Below are positions 53,904 through 63,592 of a stretch of 64,000 nt of DNA, piece by piece. Position 1 is the first letter of the stretch. Each line of letters begins with the position of its first letter. The stretch is from positions 1 to 64,000 of the forward strand of contig JAIQFT010000017.1 of the NCBI GenBank assembly GCA_020073185.1. The letters are read 5' to 3'. The DNA is from Terriglobia bacterium. Its GTDB lineage: Bacteria; Acidobacteriota; Terriglobia; Terriglobales; Acidobacteriaceae. A model generated the notes under the pieces. It had not been told where the DNA came from. It ran no database searches and was given only the letters and a program-made list of their open reading frames with translations. The position numbers were made by a program, and so were the translations under genes.

Positions 53904-54446
53904 ATGATGGCGACAACCGCGCTGTCGTTTGCGCAACTGGCCAGCCAATGCGAACCCGAGGGGCTCAGCCCCAGCAATGCCGAAAAAATCGGGCATGAAC
54001 TGGCCAAGACTTTCGGCGTGAAACAGGACGAGGTCGGAATCCTTCGCGTCGAACGGCGGAACCTGGTGTTCTGCTACCCGGTGAAGCTGCACAACGTGGG
54101 CACCATCCCGCTGAACACTTCGACCTCGGTCGCTGTGCGCACTGCCAATTCGCGCCGCGCGGAAGTCATCAACAACTTCGCACAGGTCAAGCACACCAGC
54201 GTGTTCGAGGCGGTGGAGTTGTCGGAGCACAAGGAGGCGGCTGCCTGGGGCGAAAGGTCCGATCATCACGTGCACGTCATCCAGAAACTGATGTCGGTGC
54301 CGGTAGTCGGGCAGTCGGGAACCCTGGGCGTCATCCAGGTTTCGCGCAAGGGAACGACAGCGCCTTCTTCCGGACCCGATTTCACGCCCGCCGATTTGCA
54401 GAAGCTGGTGGCGTGCGCGGCCGCGCTGCTCAAGTGCTTTATGTAG
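53904..54446 (+). CDS. GAF-domain protein of unknown function
   Basis: The 180-residue protein looks like a single GAF domain: GLSPSNAEKIGHELAKTFGVKQDEVGIL, SVAVRTANSRRAEVINNFAQVKHTSVFEAVELSEH, VIQKLMSVPVVGQSGTLGVIQVSRKG, and FTPADLQKLVACAAALLKCFM at the end. GAF domains bind small ligands or nucleotides. No output domain follows. ATG ATG at 53904 is preceded by AGGAG, and a clear promoter lies upstream. Its stop overlaps the stop of the convergent rdgB by 8 bases. Confidence 0.78.
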   Translation: MMATTALSFAQLASQCEPEGLSPSNAEKIGHELAKTFGVKQDEVGILRVERRNLVFCYPVKLHNVGTIPLNTSTSVAVRTANSRRAEVINNFAQVKHTSVFEAVELSEHKEAAAWGERSDHHVHVIQKLMSVPVVGQSGTLGVIQVSRKGTTAPSSGPDFTPADLQKLVACAAALLKCFM

Positions 54447-55065
54447 CGCGTTCCGATCGGCTGCTGAGTTCGTACCACGCGAGAAATTTTCCAAACGCCG
54501 CGCCCCGGTGACTGACCAACGCCTTTTCTTCCGGCGCGAGTTCCGCAAAAGTTTTGCCGAGAGAAGGGAAGTAGAAGAGCGGATCGTAGCCGAAGCCGCC
54601 GCTGCCGCGCGGCGCCCGGAACAGTTGGCCGAGCGCTTCTCCGCGGAAAGTGGCCAGCGTGCGCCCGTCGCGCGCCGCGGCAATGACGCACACGAACCGC
54701 GCCCCGCGGCGGGAATCGTCCACCTTCTCCATCTCGCCTAACAGGCGCGCGTTGTTCGCGAGGTCGGAAGAATTTGACTGTCCGTGTCCGGCGGCGTAAC
54801 GGGCGGAGCGGACTCCGGGCGCGCCGCCGAGCGCGTCCACGGTAAGACCGGAGTCGTCGGCGAGCACGATTTCGCCGGCGACGTGGCGGCTGTAGTGCTC
54901 GGCTTTTTTGCGCGCGTTGGCTTCGAATGTCGCGCCGTCTTCCACGACTTCGGGCAGTTCGACCAAGCGCGGGACCGCCGCCACCTCAATCCCATGCGCG
55001 GCGGCAGCGGCGGCAAAATCGCGCAGCTTACCGGGGTTCGAGGTGGCGATCAGGACGCGGCGCAT
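54439..55065 (-). CDS. rdgB: Non-canonical purine NTP pyrophosphatase (RdgB/HAM1)
   Basis: This cytosolic housekeeping enzyme removes ITP, dITP and XTP. The 208-residue protein starts RRVLIATSNPGKLRDF, with SNPGK the nucleotide-binding motif, and has VLADDSGLTVDALGGAPGVRSARYA, GSGGFGYDPLFYFP and KALVSHRGAAFGKF. All family motifs are intact. tRNA-Arg lies upstream on the same strand, 41 bases away. Confidence 0.95.
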   Translation of the reverse strand: MRRVLIATSNPGKLRDFAAAAAAHGIEVAAVPRLVELPEVVEDGATFEANARKKAEHYSRHVAGEIVLADDSGLTVDALGGAPGVRSARYAAGHGQSNSSDLANNARLLGEMEKVDDSRRGARFVCVIAAARDGRTLATFRGEALGQLFRAPRGSGGFGYDPLFYFPSLGKTFAELAPEEKALVSHRGAAFGKFLAWYELSSRSERAT

Positions 55066-55106
55066 GGGCGTATACCAGGCGGCGCTTGGGTGGGCGCGCA
55101 GAAGAA

Positions 55107-55183
55107 TGGCGCGCCCTGAGAGATTCGAACTCCCGACCTTCTGGTTCGTAGCCAGACGCTCTATCCAGCTGAGCTAAGGGCGC
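55107..55183 (-). tRNA. tRNA-Arg (anticodon ACG)
   Basis: The 77-base gene reads on the minus strand from 55183. Acceptor GCGCCCT pairs with AGGGCGC, the D-arm has GCTCAGCTGGATAGAGC, the anticodon arm TCTGG-CTACGAA-CCAGA shows ACG, the T-arm has GTTCGAAT, and CCA is encoded. Confidence 0.96.
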
Positions 55184-55286
55184 GCTACGCTGATTATAGC
55201 GGACCCCGCGCCCCCAGCGCCACCCGAGGGGATGCAGGCTTTATCTCCCGTTTACAATGGTCGGCCCGCCTCGTGGGCCGATTCCT

Positions 55287-56690
55287 ATGTCCCGACTCGA
55301 AGTTCCTCCTGAACAATTCTGGCGCGTCGCCGGATACATCCTCGGACTCGCAAAGGATTTCCTCGGCGAACTCGATACGCTCCCCACATTCCCGCCCGGC
55401 GTCACCGGCCTGGAAGTGCAGCAAGCGTTTGCCGCACCGCTGCCGCAGGAAGGCGAAAAGGAAGACGCGCTCGCCGATCTGATGGCCGTGCTGCAATGGT
55501 CGCGCCCGCCTAGCCCGCGCTTTTTCGGCTACGTGCTCGGCTCCGGCGATCCCATCGCCGCCTGCGCCGATCTGCTCGCCGGCGTAATGAACCAGAACGT
55601 CACCGCTTGGCGCTCGGCCCCAGCGGCGGTTGCTATCGAGCGCGTGGTTGTAGGCTGGCTCGCCGAGGCGGTCGGGTGCGCAGGCTTCACCGGAAGCCTT
55701 ACTGGTGGCGGGTCTTCGGCCAACACCATGGGGCTTGCCATGGCCCGCGAAGCCAAATCGCCGGCCAACGAGGACGGTGCGCGGCCTGCCATCGTGTACG
55801 CATCGGACCAGGTCCACATGTCCATTCCGAAAGCGGTGGCGCTGCTCGGGCTGGGCAGAAAGAATCTGCGCCTCATTCCCACCGACGAAAACTTCCGCAT
55901 GGTCCCGGCTGAGCTGGAAAAGGAAATCGCCGCCGACACGCGGGCAGGGAAGAAGGCGATTGCCGTGGTCGCCTCTGCCGGCAGCGTAAATACCGGCGCC
56001 ATCGACCCGCTGCCGGAGATCGCCGACATTTGCCGGCGCCACAATCTATGGCTGCATGTGGACGGCGCTTACGGTGCGCTGGCCGCCATTGCCGCGCCGG
56101 AAAAATTCCGCGGCTTGGTGCGCGCCGACTCGCTCTCGCTTGACCCCCACAAATGGCTTTACCAGCCACTCGACTGCGGCTGCTTGCTCTTCCGCGATCC
56201 GCAGCACGCCCACACCGCCTTCGCCCACAGCGGCGACTACGCGCGTGTCCTCAGCCAGGATCCGATCGAGGGCTTTGCATTCTTTGAGGAATCGCTGGAA
56301 TTGTCGCGCCGCTTTCGCGCGCTGAAAGTGTGGTTGTCGTTGCGCTATCACGGTCTCAACGCGTTTCGCGAAGCCATCCGCGCCGACCTTGCGCACGCTC
56401 AGCAACTCGCCGAACTGGTCCGCGCCAACGACAAGCTCGAACTGCTGGCGCCGGTGGAGTTAAGCGCGGTCTGCTTCCGCCACCTGCGCCCGGGCGCATC
56501 CGACGCGCAGCTTGACGACATGAACGCGGCGATTCTCAAGCAGGTCATCCGGCGCGGGCGTGTGTACATCTCCAACGCGTCGATCCGCGAGAAATTCGCG
56601 CTACGCGCCTGCTTCGTGAACCATCGCACCAGCGACGAAGACGTGCGCGCCGTGGTGGAAGAAGTGCTCGCCACCGCCGCGGGGGCCTAA
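55287..56690 (+). CDS. PLP-dependent decarboxylase (group II, aromatic amino acid type)
   Basis: The 467-residue protein belongs to the group II PLP decarboxylases (DDC/GAD family). Marks are FFGYVLGSGDPIAACADLLA, TGSLTGGGSSANTMGLAMARE, VDGAYGALAAIAAPEKFRGL and the PLP lysine in SLDPHKWLYQPLDCGCLL. The substrate cannot be told; aromatic amino acids or related compounds are typical. ATG at 55287 is preferred to an upstream start at 55257. It starts a cluster with a GHMP kinase and a CPBP protease, 49 bases before the former. Confidence 0.9.
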   Translation: MSRLEVPPEQFWRVAGYILGLAKDFLGELDTLPTFPPGVTGLEVQQAFAAPLPQEGEKEDALADLMAVLQWSRPPSPRFFGYVLGSGDPIAACADLLAGVMNQNVTAWRSAPAAVAIERVVVGWLAEAVGCAGFTGSLTGGGSSANTMGLAMAREAKSPANEDGARPAIVYASDQVHMSIPKAVALLGLGRKNLRLIPTDENFRMVPAELEKEIAADTRAGKKAIAVVASAGSVNTGAIDPLPEIADICRRHNLWLHVDGAYGALAAIAAPEKFRGLVRADSLSLDPHKWLYQPLDCGCLLFRDPQHAHTAFAHSGDYARVLSQDPIEGFAFFEESLELSRRFRALKVWLSLRYHGLNAFREAIRADLAHAQQLAELVRANDKLELLAPVELSAVCFRHLRPGASDAQLDDMNAAILKQVIRRGRVYISNASIREKFALRACFVNHRTSDEDVRAVVEEVLATAAGA

Positions 56691-56739
56691 ATCGGACAGC
56701 GCCCAATTTCGGATCTTGGGTTCGTGATACAAAAGCGTC

Positions 56740-57783
56740 ATGCCATCTCAACCTGATCGCCAGGCGGTCGTGGCCCAGGCCCCTTGCCGCGCCGACCTGG
56801 CGGGCGCAACCATTGACCTGTGGCCGCTGTATCTGTTTCATCCCGGGTCAGTTACGGTCAACTTCGCGCTCAGCATCCTGACCACCTGCCGCCTCACGCC
56901 GCTCACCGGTAAGGCCATTCACCTGAAGTCGCTGGACACCCGGCACGAGGAGCGCTTCCCCGACTTGGAGGCTCTGTGCTGCGCCAAGAAGTTCAAGCAC
57001 CCGCTGGCGGCGCGCCTGGTGCAGTTCTTCCAGCCGGAAGGCGGGTTCGCACTGGAGACGACCTCGGAGTCGCCCGCGGGCGCGGGCATCGCAGGCTCGT
57101 CGGCGCTGATGATCGCCACTACCGGAGCGCTGGCGCGTTATACCGGCCGCCGCATGGGGCGCGAGGAGATGCGCGTGCTGGCGCAGAACGTGGAGGCGCA
57201 ACTGATCAACGTGCCCACCGGCTGCCAGGATTACTACCCCGCGCTCTACGGCGGCGTGAGCGCAATTCATCTCGACATCGACACGGTGCGGCGCGAAGCG
57301 TTGCCGGTGGCGCCGGAGGAGATCGAAGCGCGCTTCCTGCTGGTCTATACCGGCGCGCCGCGCGCTTCCGGCATCAACAACTGGGAGGTGTTCAAGGCGC
57401 ACGTGGACGGCGACCAGAAGGTGATCCGCAACTTCGAGCGCATGGCGCAGATCTCGCGCGCCATGCACGGCGCGCTCTCGCGGGGTAACTGGGACGAAGC
57501 AGCGCGCCTGCTGCGGCAGGAGTGGCAGTTCCGCAAGAGCAATTACGCGCGCATTTCGACGCCGTTGATCGACAAGCTGGTTGCGGTGGCGGCGAAAAAC
57601 GGCGGGCGGGCGGCCAAGGTGTGCGGCGCCGGCGGTGGCGGCTGCGTGGTGTTCATGGTCAGAGAGGATGCCAAGCAGCGCGTCGCCGAGGCGCTGCGTG
57701 AGACGGGCGCCCGGCTCTTGCCCTTTCGCGTGGCGCGCGACGGCCTGGTGATCTCCGCAGTCAAGCCGGGAGAAGGTGCGTGA
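56740..57783 (+). CDS. GHMP-family sugar kinase
   Basis: The 347-residue protein has the GHMP pattern: VAQAPCRADLAGATIDLWP at the N-terminus, ESPAGAGIAGSSALMIA (phosphate loop) and KVCGAGGGGCVVFMV at the C-terminus. It resembles sugar kinases such as heptose-7-phosphate or galactokinase-like proteins, but the substrate is not clear. It overlaps the CPBP gene by 4 bases (GTGA), so the two are translationally coupled. Confidence 0.88.
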   Translation: MPSQPDRQAVVAQAPCRADLAGATIDLWPLYLFHPGSVTVNFALSILTTCRLTPLTGKAIHLKSLDTRHEERFPDLEALCCAKKFKHPLAARLVQFFQPEGGFALETTSESPAGAGIAGSSALMIATTGALARYTGRRMGREEMRVLAQNVEAQLINVPTGCQDYYPALYGGVSAIHLDIDTVRREALPVAPEEIEARFLLVYTGAPRASGINNWEVFKAHVDGDQKVIRNFERMAQISRAMHGALSRGNWDEAARLLRQEWQFRKSNYARISTPLIDKLVAVAAKNGGRAAKVCGAGGGGCVVFMVREDAKQRVAEALRETGARLLPFRVARDGLVISAVKPGEGA

Positions 57784-58703
57784 ATCCCTGGTTGAGCGAC
57801 GACGGCCGGTTGCGCCCGGCCTGGCGCTTCCTGCTGGGAGCGCTGGCCGCCTTCGTCGCCAACTTTCTCGCCATCGGCGTTGCCGAGTCGGCGGCGCATG
57901 GCCGGCTGAGGCTGCTGGAGGCTGTATATCGTTCCACGACATTATTGCTGTTGCTGGCCGCTTTTGCCCTGCTGCTGATCGCCGCCGACCAGGTGCACGA
58001 GGGGCTGCTGCGGGCCATGGGGCTGGGGCGGTTTCCCGGCTGGCTGCGGCAAGCGGGGCTGGGAATGGCTATGGGAACGGCGTTGGTGTGCGTGGCCGTC
58101 GCATGGATCGCGGCCACCGCCGACTTGGCGGTGAAAGTTGACCTCGGCGCCCGCACGCTAACGCTGGCGATGGCGGAGTTATTCATTCTGGCGACCGGCG
58201 CCATGGCCGAAGAAATGATGTTTCGCGGCTATCCCTTTCACCGCTTGCTGGAGGCGGCTCCGGCGCCGCTTGCCGTGGTCGTCATGTCGGCGCTGTTTGC
58301 CGCCGCGCACGGCGCCAACCCGCACGCCTCGAAGCTGGCGATGGTGAACACCTTCGCCATCTCCGTGCTGCTGTGCGTGGCGTATCTGCGGACGCGCGCG
58401 TTGTGGTTGCCGTGGGGAATTCACTTTGCGTGGAACACCGTGCTGGGCACGGTTTTCGGGCTGCCGGTCAGTGGCCTGACCGACTTCGCGGTGATTGTGA
58501 AGACGCGCGCGCGCGGGCCGCGCTGGGTGACCGGAGGCGCATACGGCATTGAGGGCAGCGTGGTGGGCGCTATCGTGATCCTGCTGGGTTTCATCCCCGT
58601 GCTGCTGCTGACGCGCAAGGATGCAGCCGCGCTGGCGCATCCCGGCCACTGGGACGAACAGGGTTCACCCGACCCGTCATCCACGGGCCGCATCCAAATG
58701 TAA
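57780..58703 (+). CDS. CPBP-family intramembrane metalloprotease
   Basis: The 307-residue protein has about eight membrane segments and the CPBP (Abi/CAAX-like) motifs: EEMMFRGYPFHRLL (glutamates and arginine), FAAAHGANP (His) and WGIHFAWNTVLG (His and Asn). It cleaves prenylated or membrane substrates in other systems; the target here is unknown. The start is GTG at 57780 overlapping the kinase stop. Confidence 0.9.
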   Translation: MNPWLSDDGRLRPAWRFLLGALAAFVANFLAIGVAESAAHGRLRLLEAVYRSTTLLLLLAAFALLLIAADQVHEGLLRAMGLGRFPGWLRQAGLGMAMGTALVCVAVAWIAATADLAVKVDLGARTLTLAMAELFILATGAMAEEMMFRGYPFHRLLEAAPAPLAVVVMSALFAAAHGANPHASKLAMVNTFAISVLLCVAYLRTRALWLPWGIHFAWNTVLGTVFGLPVSGLTDFAVIVKTRARGPRWVTGGAYGIEGSVVGAIVILLGFIPVLLLTRKDAAALAHPGHWDEQGSPDPSSTGRIQM

Positions 58704-58798
58704 CCGGCGGCGGTTCCACTCCACGACCAGCCTGCTTCTGGGGACCCCGCGAAGGCGGCGCGGAAGACTATAATTGAGTCGCCACCTGCCAGGTGCCC

Positions 58799-59815
58799 AT
58801 GAAGTCGCTTCGCCGTGCGTTCACCATCCTCGCAGTGCTGATCTGCACAACGCTGCTGTTGGCCGATGATGCGCACAAGTCCGCTTCCGACAAGTCGTCC
58901 ACGTCCGAGATGAGCGAGCTCAAGCGCATGGAGGTGATCCGCTCCCTGAACGCCGAACTGGTGTACATCCGGCGCCCGTTTCCGATCGGCCAGAAGGGGC
59001 TCACGATCAAGAACGGAAAGGTGCGGCCCGACGAGGAAACGGTGGCGCGGATGATCGCGACGTACGGGCCGGCGGTCAAGCCGGGTGATCGGGCACGCAT
59101 CACCGACGTCAAATTCAAGGGCAACGACGCCATCATCTTCGTGATCAACGGCGGGCCGACCAAGAAGAAGAGGTGGTACGAGCATATCGAGATTTCGGGC
59201 ATGGGAGGCGCGGCTACGCCCACCGACCCCACAGCCGACGACCGGGCTAACATTCGCGGCACCTTCGTTGTCCTCGCATTCGACAAGCACATGCCTGACC
59301 TGTCCATCGAGCAGATTAAAGCGATGCTCCGGCCGGTGTTCGACTTCAATGCCAAGTCGGCGGCGGAGGCTTACCTGGACACGCTGCCGCCCAAGGTGAA
59401 AGAGGCGATCAAGAACCACGAAGTGCTGGTGGGAATGAACCGCGAGATGGTGACCGACGCCCTGGGACGGCCGCCGAAGAAATATCGCGATCGTGACGGA
59501 CAAACCGACTACGAAGAGTGGATCTACGGCGAACCGCCCAAGGACGTGCAGTTCGTGCGCTTCGTGGGCGACGAGGTGGTGCGCCTGGAAATCATGAAAG
59601 TAGACGGCGACAAGATCGTTCGCGACAAGAAAGAGTTCGACATGGTGAAGCCGCCGACCTCGCAGGCGCAAGCCCGCGAGCTGTCGCCGGACAACACCCC
59701 CAAACCGGCAAACGCGCCCACCCTGCGCCGTCCCGGGGAACCGGCGCCCGCTGCCGAACCGCTGCCTAGGGGTGGCGTGGACGGGCCCGACCCCAAGAGC
59801 CTACCGCCGAGGTGA
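58799..59815 (+). CDS. Secreted protein with BamE/SmpA-like segment
   Basis: The 338-residue protein has a signal peptide (AFTILAVLICTTLLLADDA). A central part has VKPGDRARITDVKFKGNDAI. A segment at about residues 200-240 (NHEVLVGMNREMVTDALGRPPKKYRD, then DYEEWIYGEPP) resembles BamE/SmpA proteins that bind outer-membrane assembly factors. The C-terminus is proline-rich and disordered. This kind of protein recurs in Acidobacteria as far as I remember. ATG at 58799 is preferred to GTG at 58793. Confidence 0.75.
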   Translation: MKSLRRAFTILAVLICTTLLLADDAHKSASDKSSTSEMSELKRMEVIRSLNAELVYIRRPFPIGQKGLTIKNGKVRPDEETVARMIATYGPAVKPGDRARITDVKFKGNDAIIFVINGGPTKKKRWYEHIEISGMGGAATPTDPTADDRANIRGTFVVLAFDKHMPDLSIEQIKAMLRPVFDFNAKSAAEAYLDTLPPKVKEAIKNHEVLVGMNREMVTDALGRPPKKYRDRDGQTDYEEWIYGEPPKDVQFVRFVGDEVVRLEIMKVDGDKIVRDKKEFDMVKPPTSQAQARELSPDNTPKPANAPTLRRPGEPAPAAEPLPRGGVDGPDPKSLPPR

Positions 59816-60024
59816 AGCCGGTACTTGGCAGTTGGGAGTTAGTAATTGGCGGGTAGCCCAGTCCTCTTGAGCCGCTTTGCGAATTCCTCATGGCTCAACA
59901 CGCAGCCTTTCCGCATCTACTCAAGTCCCTTGCGCACGAGCGCGTCCTGGTAGGCGTACAGCTCGATAACATTCGCGCTGATCCGTCTTGGGGAGTTGCG
60001 CATTGGATAGCCTCCTCGATCTTT

Positions 60025-61692
60025 TCAGACCCGCAAATCCGCCGTGGCCGCGAATTGCGGCGGCTTGCGGTGGTGTGTCGCCTGCTCGAATGAGTACGCC
60101 AGCTTGATCAAGACAGGCTCCGACCAACCCCGGCCGAAGAAGGAAATTCCCACCGGCAATCCGAACACGAAACCGGCGGGCACGGTGATGTGCGGATAGC
60201 CTGCGATGGCGGGCAAGCCGGAGCTGCCTCCGCGCCCGCGGTCACCATTGAGCAGGTCGGTGGTCCAGGCGGGACTGCCCGACGGCCCGATCAGCGCATC
60301 GAGCTTGTGTTTGTCCATCACCTCGTCAATGCCCTTGGTGCGGGAAAGCTCGCGGTTTTTCTCCAGCGCGACGAGGTAGTCCTTGTTGGTCAGCGGCCCC
60401 TTCTCTTCCGCCTTGGTGAACAGGTCCTGGCCGAAGTAGGGCATCTCCTGCCGGCTGTGACGTTGGTTGAACTCGATCACTTCCTTGAGCGACTTCACCG
60501 GCGCCTTAGGGCCGAGGGCAGCGAAGTAGGCGTTGAGGCCGGCTTTGAGTTCGGTCAGCAGGACCTCCAACACGCCCTCGCCGAAGCTGGTTGCGGAGAC
60601 CTCGACGGGATCAATCAGCTCGGTGCCCTGGCGCTTCATCTCCGCGATGGCGTCCTCCATCAGGCGATCCACTTGATCGCTGATCCCAAAATTCTTGCGC
60701 AGCACGCCGATGCGAGCGCCGCGCAGCCCGGCAGGATCAAGGAAGCGGGTGTAGTCGAGTGCGGGCTTGTCGCGCAGCCGAGCGGTGGCGGTGTCTTGGG
60801 GATCATACCCGGCGATCGCGGAGAGCAGCGCGGCAGCGTCGGCCACGGTGCGCGTCATTGGCCCGGCCGTGTCCTGGGTGTGGGAGATTGGAATGATGAC
60901 GGAGCGGCTGACCAGCCCGACGGTGGGCTTGATGCCGACGATGCCGTTGGCGTTCGACGGGCAGATGATGGAGCCGGAGGTCTCGGTTCCGATCGCGACC
61001 GCGCAGGCATTCGCCGACACCGCCACGCCGGAGCCGGAACTGGAACCGCAGGGATTGCGATCCAGCGCATAGGGATTTCTGGTGAGGCCGCCGCGCCCGC
61101 TCCATCCGCTGGCAGAACGGTTGGAGCGAATGTTGGCCCACTCGCTGAGATTGCTTTTGCCGAGCAGGACGGCTCCGGCATCGCGCAGCTTGCGAACCAG
61201 AAACGCGTCCTGGAGCGGGATGGAACCCAGCAGCGCCAGCGAGCCGGCGGTGGTCATCATGCGGTCGTTCGTCCCAATGTTGTCCTTGATGAGCACCGGG
61301 ATGCCGTGTAGTGGGCCGCGCGGGCCTTTGCTGCGGCGTTCTTTGTCCAAGGCGTCGGCGATCTGGAGGGCGTCAGGATTGATCTCGATCACCGCATTGA
61401 CGGCCGGTCCGCGTTTATCGATGGCGTCAATGCGCGCGAGGTATTTTTCCGTCAGGCTGCGAGCGGTGAATTTCCCGGACGCCAAGCCTTTCTGCAGGTC
61501 GGCAATGGTCAACTCGTCCAGTTCAAACGCCGCAGGCTTTTCGGGCGCACTGGTTGACGCGGCGCGCGCCGGCTCCAAGGAGATCGCAGGCGCGAGCACG
61601 GCAGCAGCACCGGCCATCACGGTGGTTTTCAGGAAGTTTCTACGGTCGCGCTCGCGGTGGTCGGTCGGATTCAGAGACTCAGGCTTGTTCAT
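60025..61692 (-). CDS. Exported amidase (amidase signature family)
   Basis: The 555-residue amidase has a twin-arginine signal (ERDRRNFLKTTVMAGAAAVLAPAI), so it is exported folded. The catalytic triad is complete: Lys in PVLIKDNIG, the cis-Ser in CGSSSGSG and the nucleophile Ser in GTETSGSII. The substrate, some amide or peptide amide, is unknown. The start is one of two adjacent ATGs (61692 or 61695) with GGAG just upstream; 61692 gives better spacing. Confidence 0.93.
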   Translation of the reverse strand: MNKPESLNPTDHRERDRRNFLKTTVMAGAAAVLAPAISLEPARAASTSAPEKPAAFELDELTIADLQKGLASGKFTARSLTEKYLARIDAIDKRGPAVNAVIEINPDALQIADALDKERRSKGPRGPLHGIPVLIKDNIGTNDRMMTTAGSLALLGSIPLQDAFLVRKLRDAGAVLLGKSNLSEWANIRSNRSASGWSGRGGLTRNPYALDRNPCGSSSGSGVAVSANACAVAIGTETSGSIICPSNANGIVGIKPTVGLVSRSVIIPISHTQDTAGPMTRTVADAAALLSAIAGYDPQDTATARLRDKPALDYTRFLDPAGLRGARIGVLRKNFGISDQVDRLMEDAIAEMKRQGTELIDPVEVSATSFGEGVLEVLLTELKAGLNAYFAALGPKAPVKSLKEVIEFNQRHSRQEMPYFGQDLFTKAEEKGPLTNKDYLVALEKNRELSRTKGIDEVMDKHKLDALIGPSGSPAWTTDLLNGDRGRGGSSGLPAIAGYPHITVPAGFVFGLPVGISFFGRGWSEPVLIKLAYSFEQATHHRKPPQFAATADLRV

Positions 61693-61844
61693 CATTGGCT
61701 CCAAAGGGAAGGCGCGAATTATACGTCAGGGTACGAGCCAGACGAGCGTGTCGCAGCGCGCGGAGGGGCGCATGTGCCAGACGAGTAAGGTGTGCCACAT
61801 GGAGTGTTCTTGGCGTGCGGCGGCCAGGGCTTTAGACTGAAGAG

Positions 61845-63485
61845 GTGAAGATTGCGCTCGGCCAGATCGATACCACCATAGGCGACTTTACCGGAAATTC
61901 CGGCAAGATCATCGATTTCTCTCGACGCGCCATGTCAGCCGGGGCGGGACTCATCATGTTTCCCGAGCTGTCGGTGTGCGGCTACCCGCCGCGCGACCTG
62001 GTGGAGAACCCCGCGTTCGTCAAACGCAATCAGGAGGCGCTGCAGCGAATTGCTGGCCAGACCCAGGGCATCGCCGTGATCTGCGGCGTGGCGACTCCGG
62101 CCAACGCCGAGACGGGGAAGCGGGTCATGAACTCGGCAGCCCTGCTCAAGGACGGGCGGGTGGCGTTTCTGCAGTCGAAGATGCTGCTGCCGACCTACGA
62201 CGTCTTCGACGAGTCGCGCAACTTCGCGCCCGCCTCGAAACAGGAGTTGCTGCCGTTTTGTGGCCGGCAGGTCGGGCTTACCATCTGCGAGGACGCGTGG
62301 AACGACAAGAGTTTCTGGAACCGGCGGCTGTACGGCTTCGATCCGGTCGAGGCCCTGATGGGTCAGGGCGGTAAATTCCTGCTCAACATCTCCGCGTCGC
62401 CGTTCTACGTCGGCAAACGCGAGTTGCGCTACAACATGCTGGCGGCGCTGGCGAAGAAATACTCGGCGCCGGTGGCAATGGTCAACCTGGTGGGCGGCAA
62501 CGACAGCCTGGTGTTCGACGGCTCCAGCCTGGTCATCGCGCCCGACGGGCGGCTGGTGGCGCAGGCGAACTCGTTCGAGGAAGACTTGGTGCTGTTCGAC
62601 GCCGACGCCCTCGCCGGAGACATGCACCCGCAGGTCGATAACATCGAGGCCAGCGCCTACGCCGCACTGGTGCTGGGCACGCGCGACTACGTGCGCAAGT
62701 GCGGGTTTCATCGCGTGATCGTCGGGCTGAGCGGCGGTATCGATTCGGCGCTGACGGCGGTGATCGCCTCGGACGCGCTCGGCGCGCACAACGTGATCGG
62801 CGTCGGCATGCCGGGGCCGTACTCATCGCGCGGCAGCCTTGACGACGCGCGCGCGCTGGCGGGCAATCTTGGCATCCGCTTCGAGACCATCAGCATCACG
62901 GAGATTTTCGAGGCCTACCTGAAAGCGCTGAAGCCGGCGTTCGCCGGCAGCGAAGAGGATGTCACGGAAGAGAACATCCAGGCGCGCATCCGCGGGGCGC
63001 TGCTGATGGCGCTTTCCAACAAGTTCCAGGGCCTGGTGCTGAGCACGGGGAACAAATCGGAACTGGCGGTCGGCTATTGCACACTCTACGGCGACATGGT
63101 GGGCGGGCTGGCGGTTATTTCCGACGTGCCCAAGACGATGGTCTACCGGCTGTCCCACTATGTGAACGGGCGCAAGCCGGTGATCCCGCTTGCCACCCTG
63201 GAAAAAGCTCCATCGGCGGAGCTGCGGCCGAATCAAAAGGACAGCGACACGCTGCCGCCCTACGAGGTGCTGGACATTATCCTCGAAGATTTCATCGAGG
63301 ACAGCAAGAGCGCGGAGCAGATTGCCGGCGAGAGCAACTTGGATATTGCCCTGGTGCGCAGAGTGATCCGCATGGTGGAGCGCGCCGAGTACAAGCGCCA
63401 ACAGGCCGCACCCGGGCTGAAGATTTCCGAGAAAGCGTTCGGGGTGGGACGACGGTTCCCGATCGCGGCGAAGTCGGAAAGTTGA
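61845..63485 (+). CDS. nadE: Glutamine-dependent NAD+ synthetase
   Basis: The enzyme makes NAD from deamido-NAD, ATP and glutamine. The 546-residue protein fuses an N-terminal nitrilase-like glutaminase (Glu in MFPELSVCGYPPRD, Lys in LQSKMLLPTYDVFDE, Cys in GLTICEDAWN) to the synthetase domain with the ATP pyrophosphatase loop GLSGGIDSALT and GNKSELAVGYCTLYGDM. It starts with GTG at 61845. It is the common form in bacteria that use glutamine rather than ammonia. Confidence 0.96.
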   Translation: MKIALGQIDTTIGDFTGNSGKIIDFSRRAMSAGAGLIMFPELSVCGYPPRDLVENPAFVKRNQEALQRIAGQTQGIAVICGVATPANAETGKRVMNSAALLKDGRVAFLQSKMLLPTYDVFDESRNFAPASKQELLPFCGRQVGLTICEDAWNDKSFWNRRLYGFDPVEALMGQGGKFLLNISASPFYVGKRELRYNMLAALAKKYSAPVAMVNLVGGNDSLVFDGSSLVIAPDGRLVAQANSFEEDLVLFDADALAGDMHPQVDNIEASAYAALVLGTRDYVRKCGFHRVIVGLSGGIDSALTAVIASDALGAHNVIGVGMPGPYSSRGSLDDARALAGNLGIRFETISITEIFEAYLKALKPAFAGSEEDVTEENIQARIRGALLMALSNKFQGLVLSTGNKSELAVGYCTLYGDMVGGLAVISDVPKTMVYRLSHYVNGRKPVIPLATLEKAPSAELRPNQKDSDTLPPYEVLDIILEDFIEDSKSAEQIAGESNLDIALVRRVIRMVERAEYKRQQAAPGLKISEKAFGVGRRFPIAAKSES

Positions 63486-63592
63486 GCTTGGTTGATCCCG
63501 CGGAAATGGGGTTATCTGGTTCCGGCAAAATCCAGACCGGACAAGCGTGAACCGAGAACCGACTACCGACAACTTGCATTGGAAAGGATTGC

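Noticed and set aside
53682-54683. Minus-strand frame across the GAF gene and sdh upstream region
   Set aside because: The GAF gene has its own promoter and ribosome site on the plus strand, and rdgB occupies the other side.
58421-59671. Long minus-strand frame across the CPBP and BamE-like genes
   Set aside because: It overlaps two real genes with a signal peptide and protease motifs; the frame shows no domain.
59890-60093. Small plus-strand frame overlapping the end of the amidase gene
   Set aside because: No ribosome site, no domain, and it runs into the amidase coding region.
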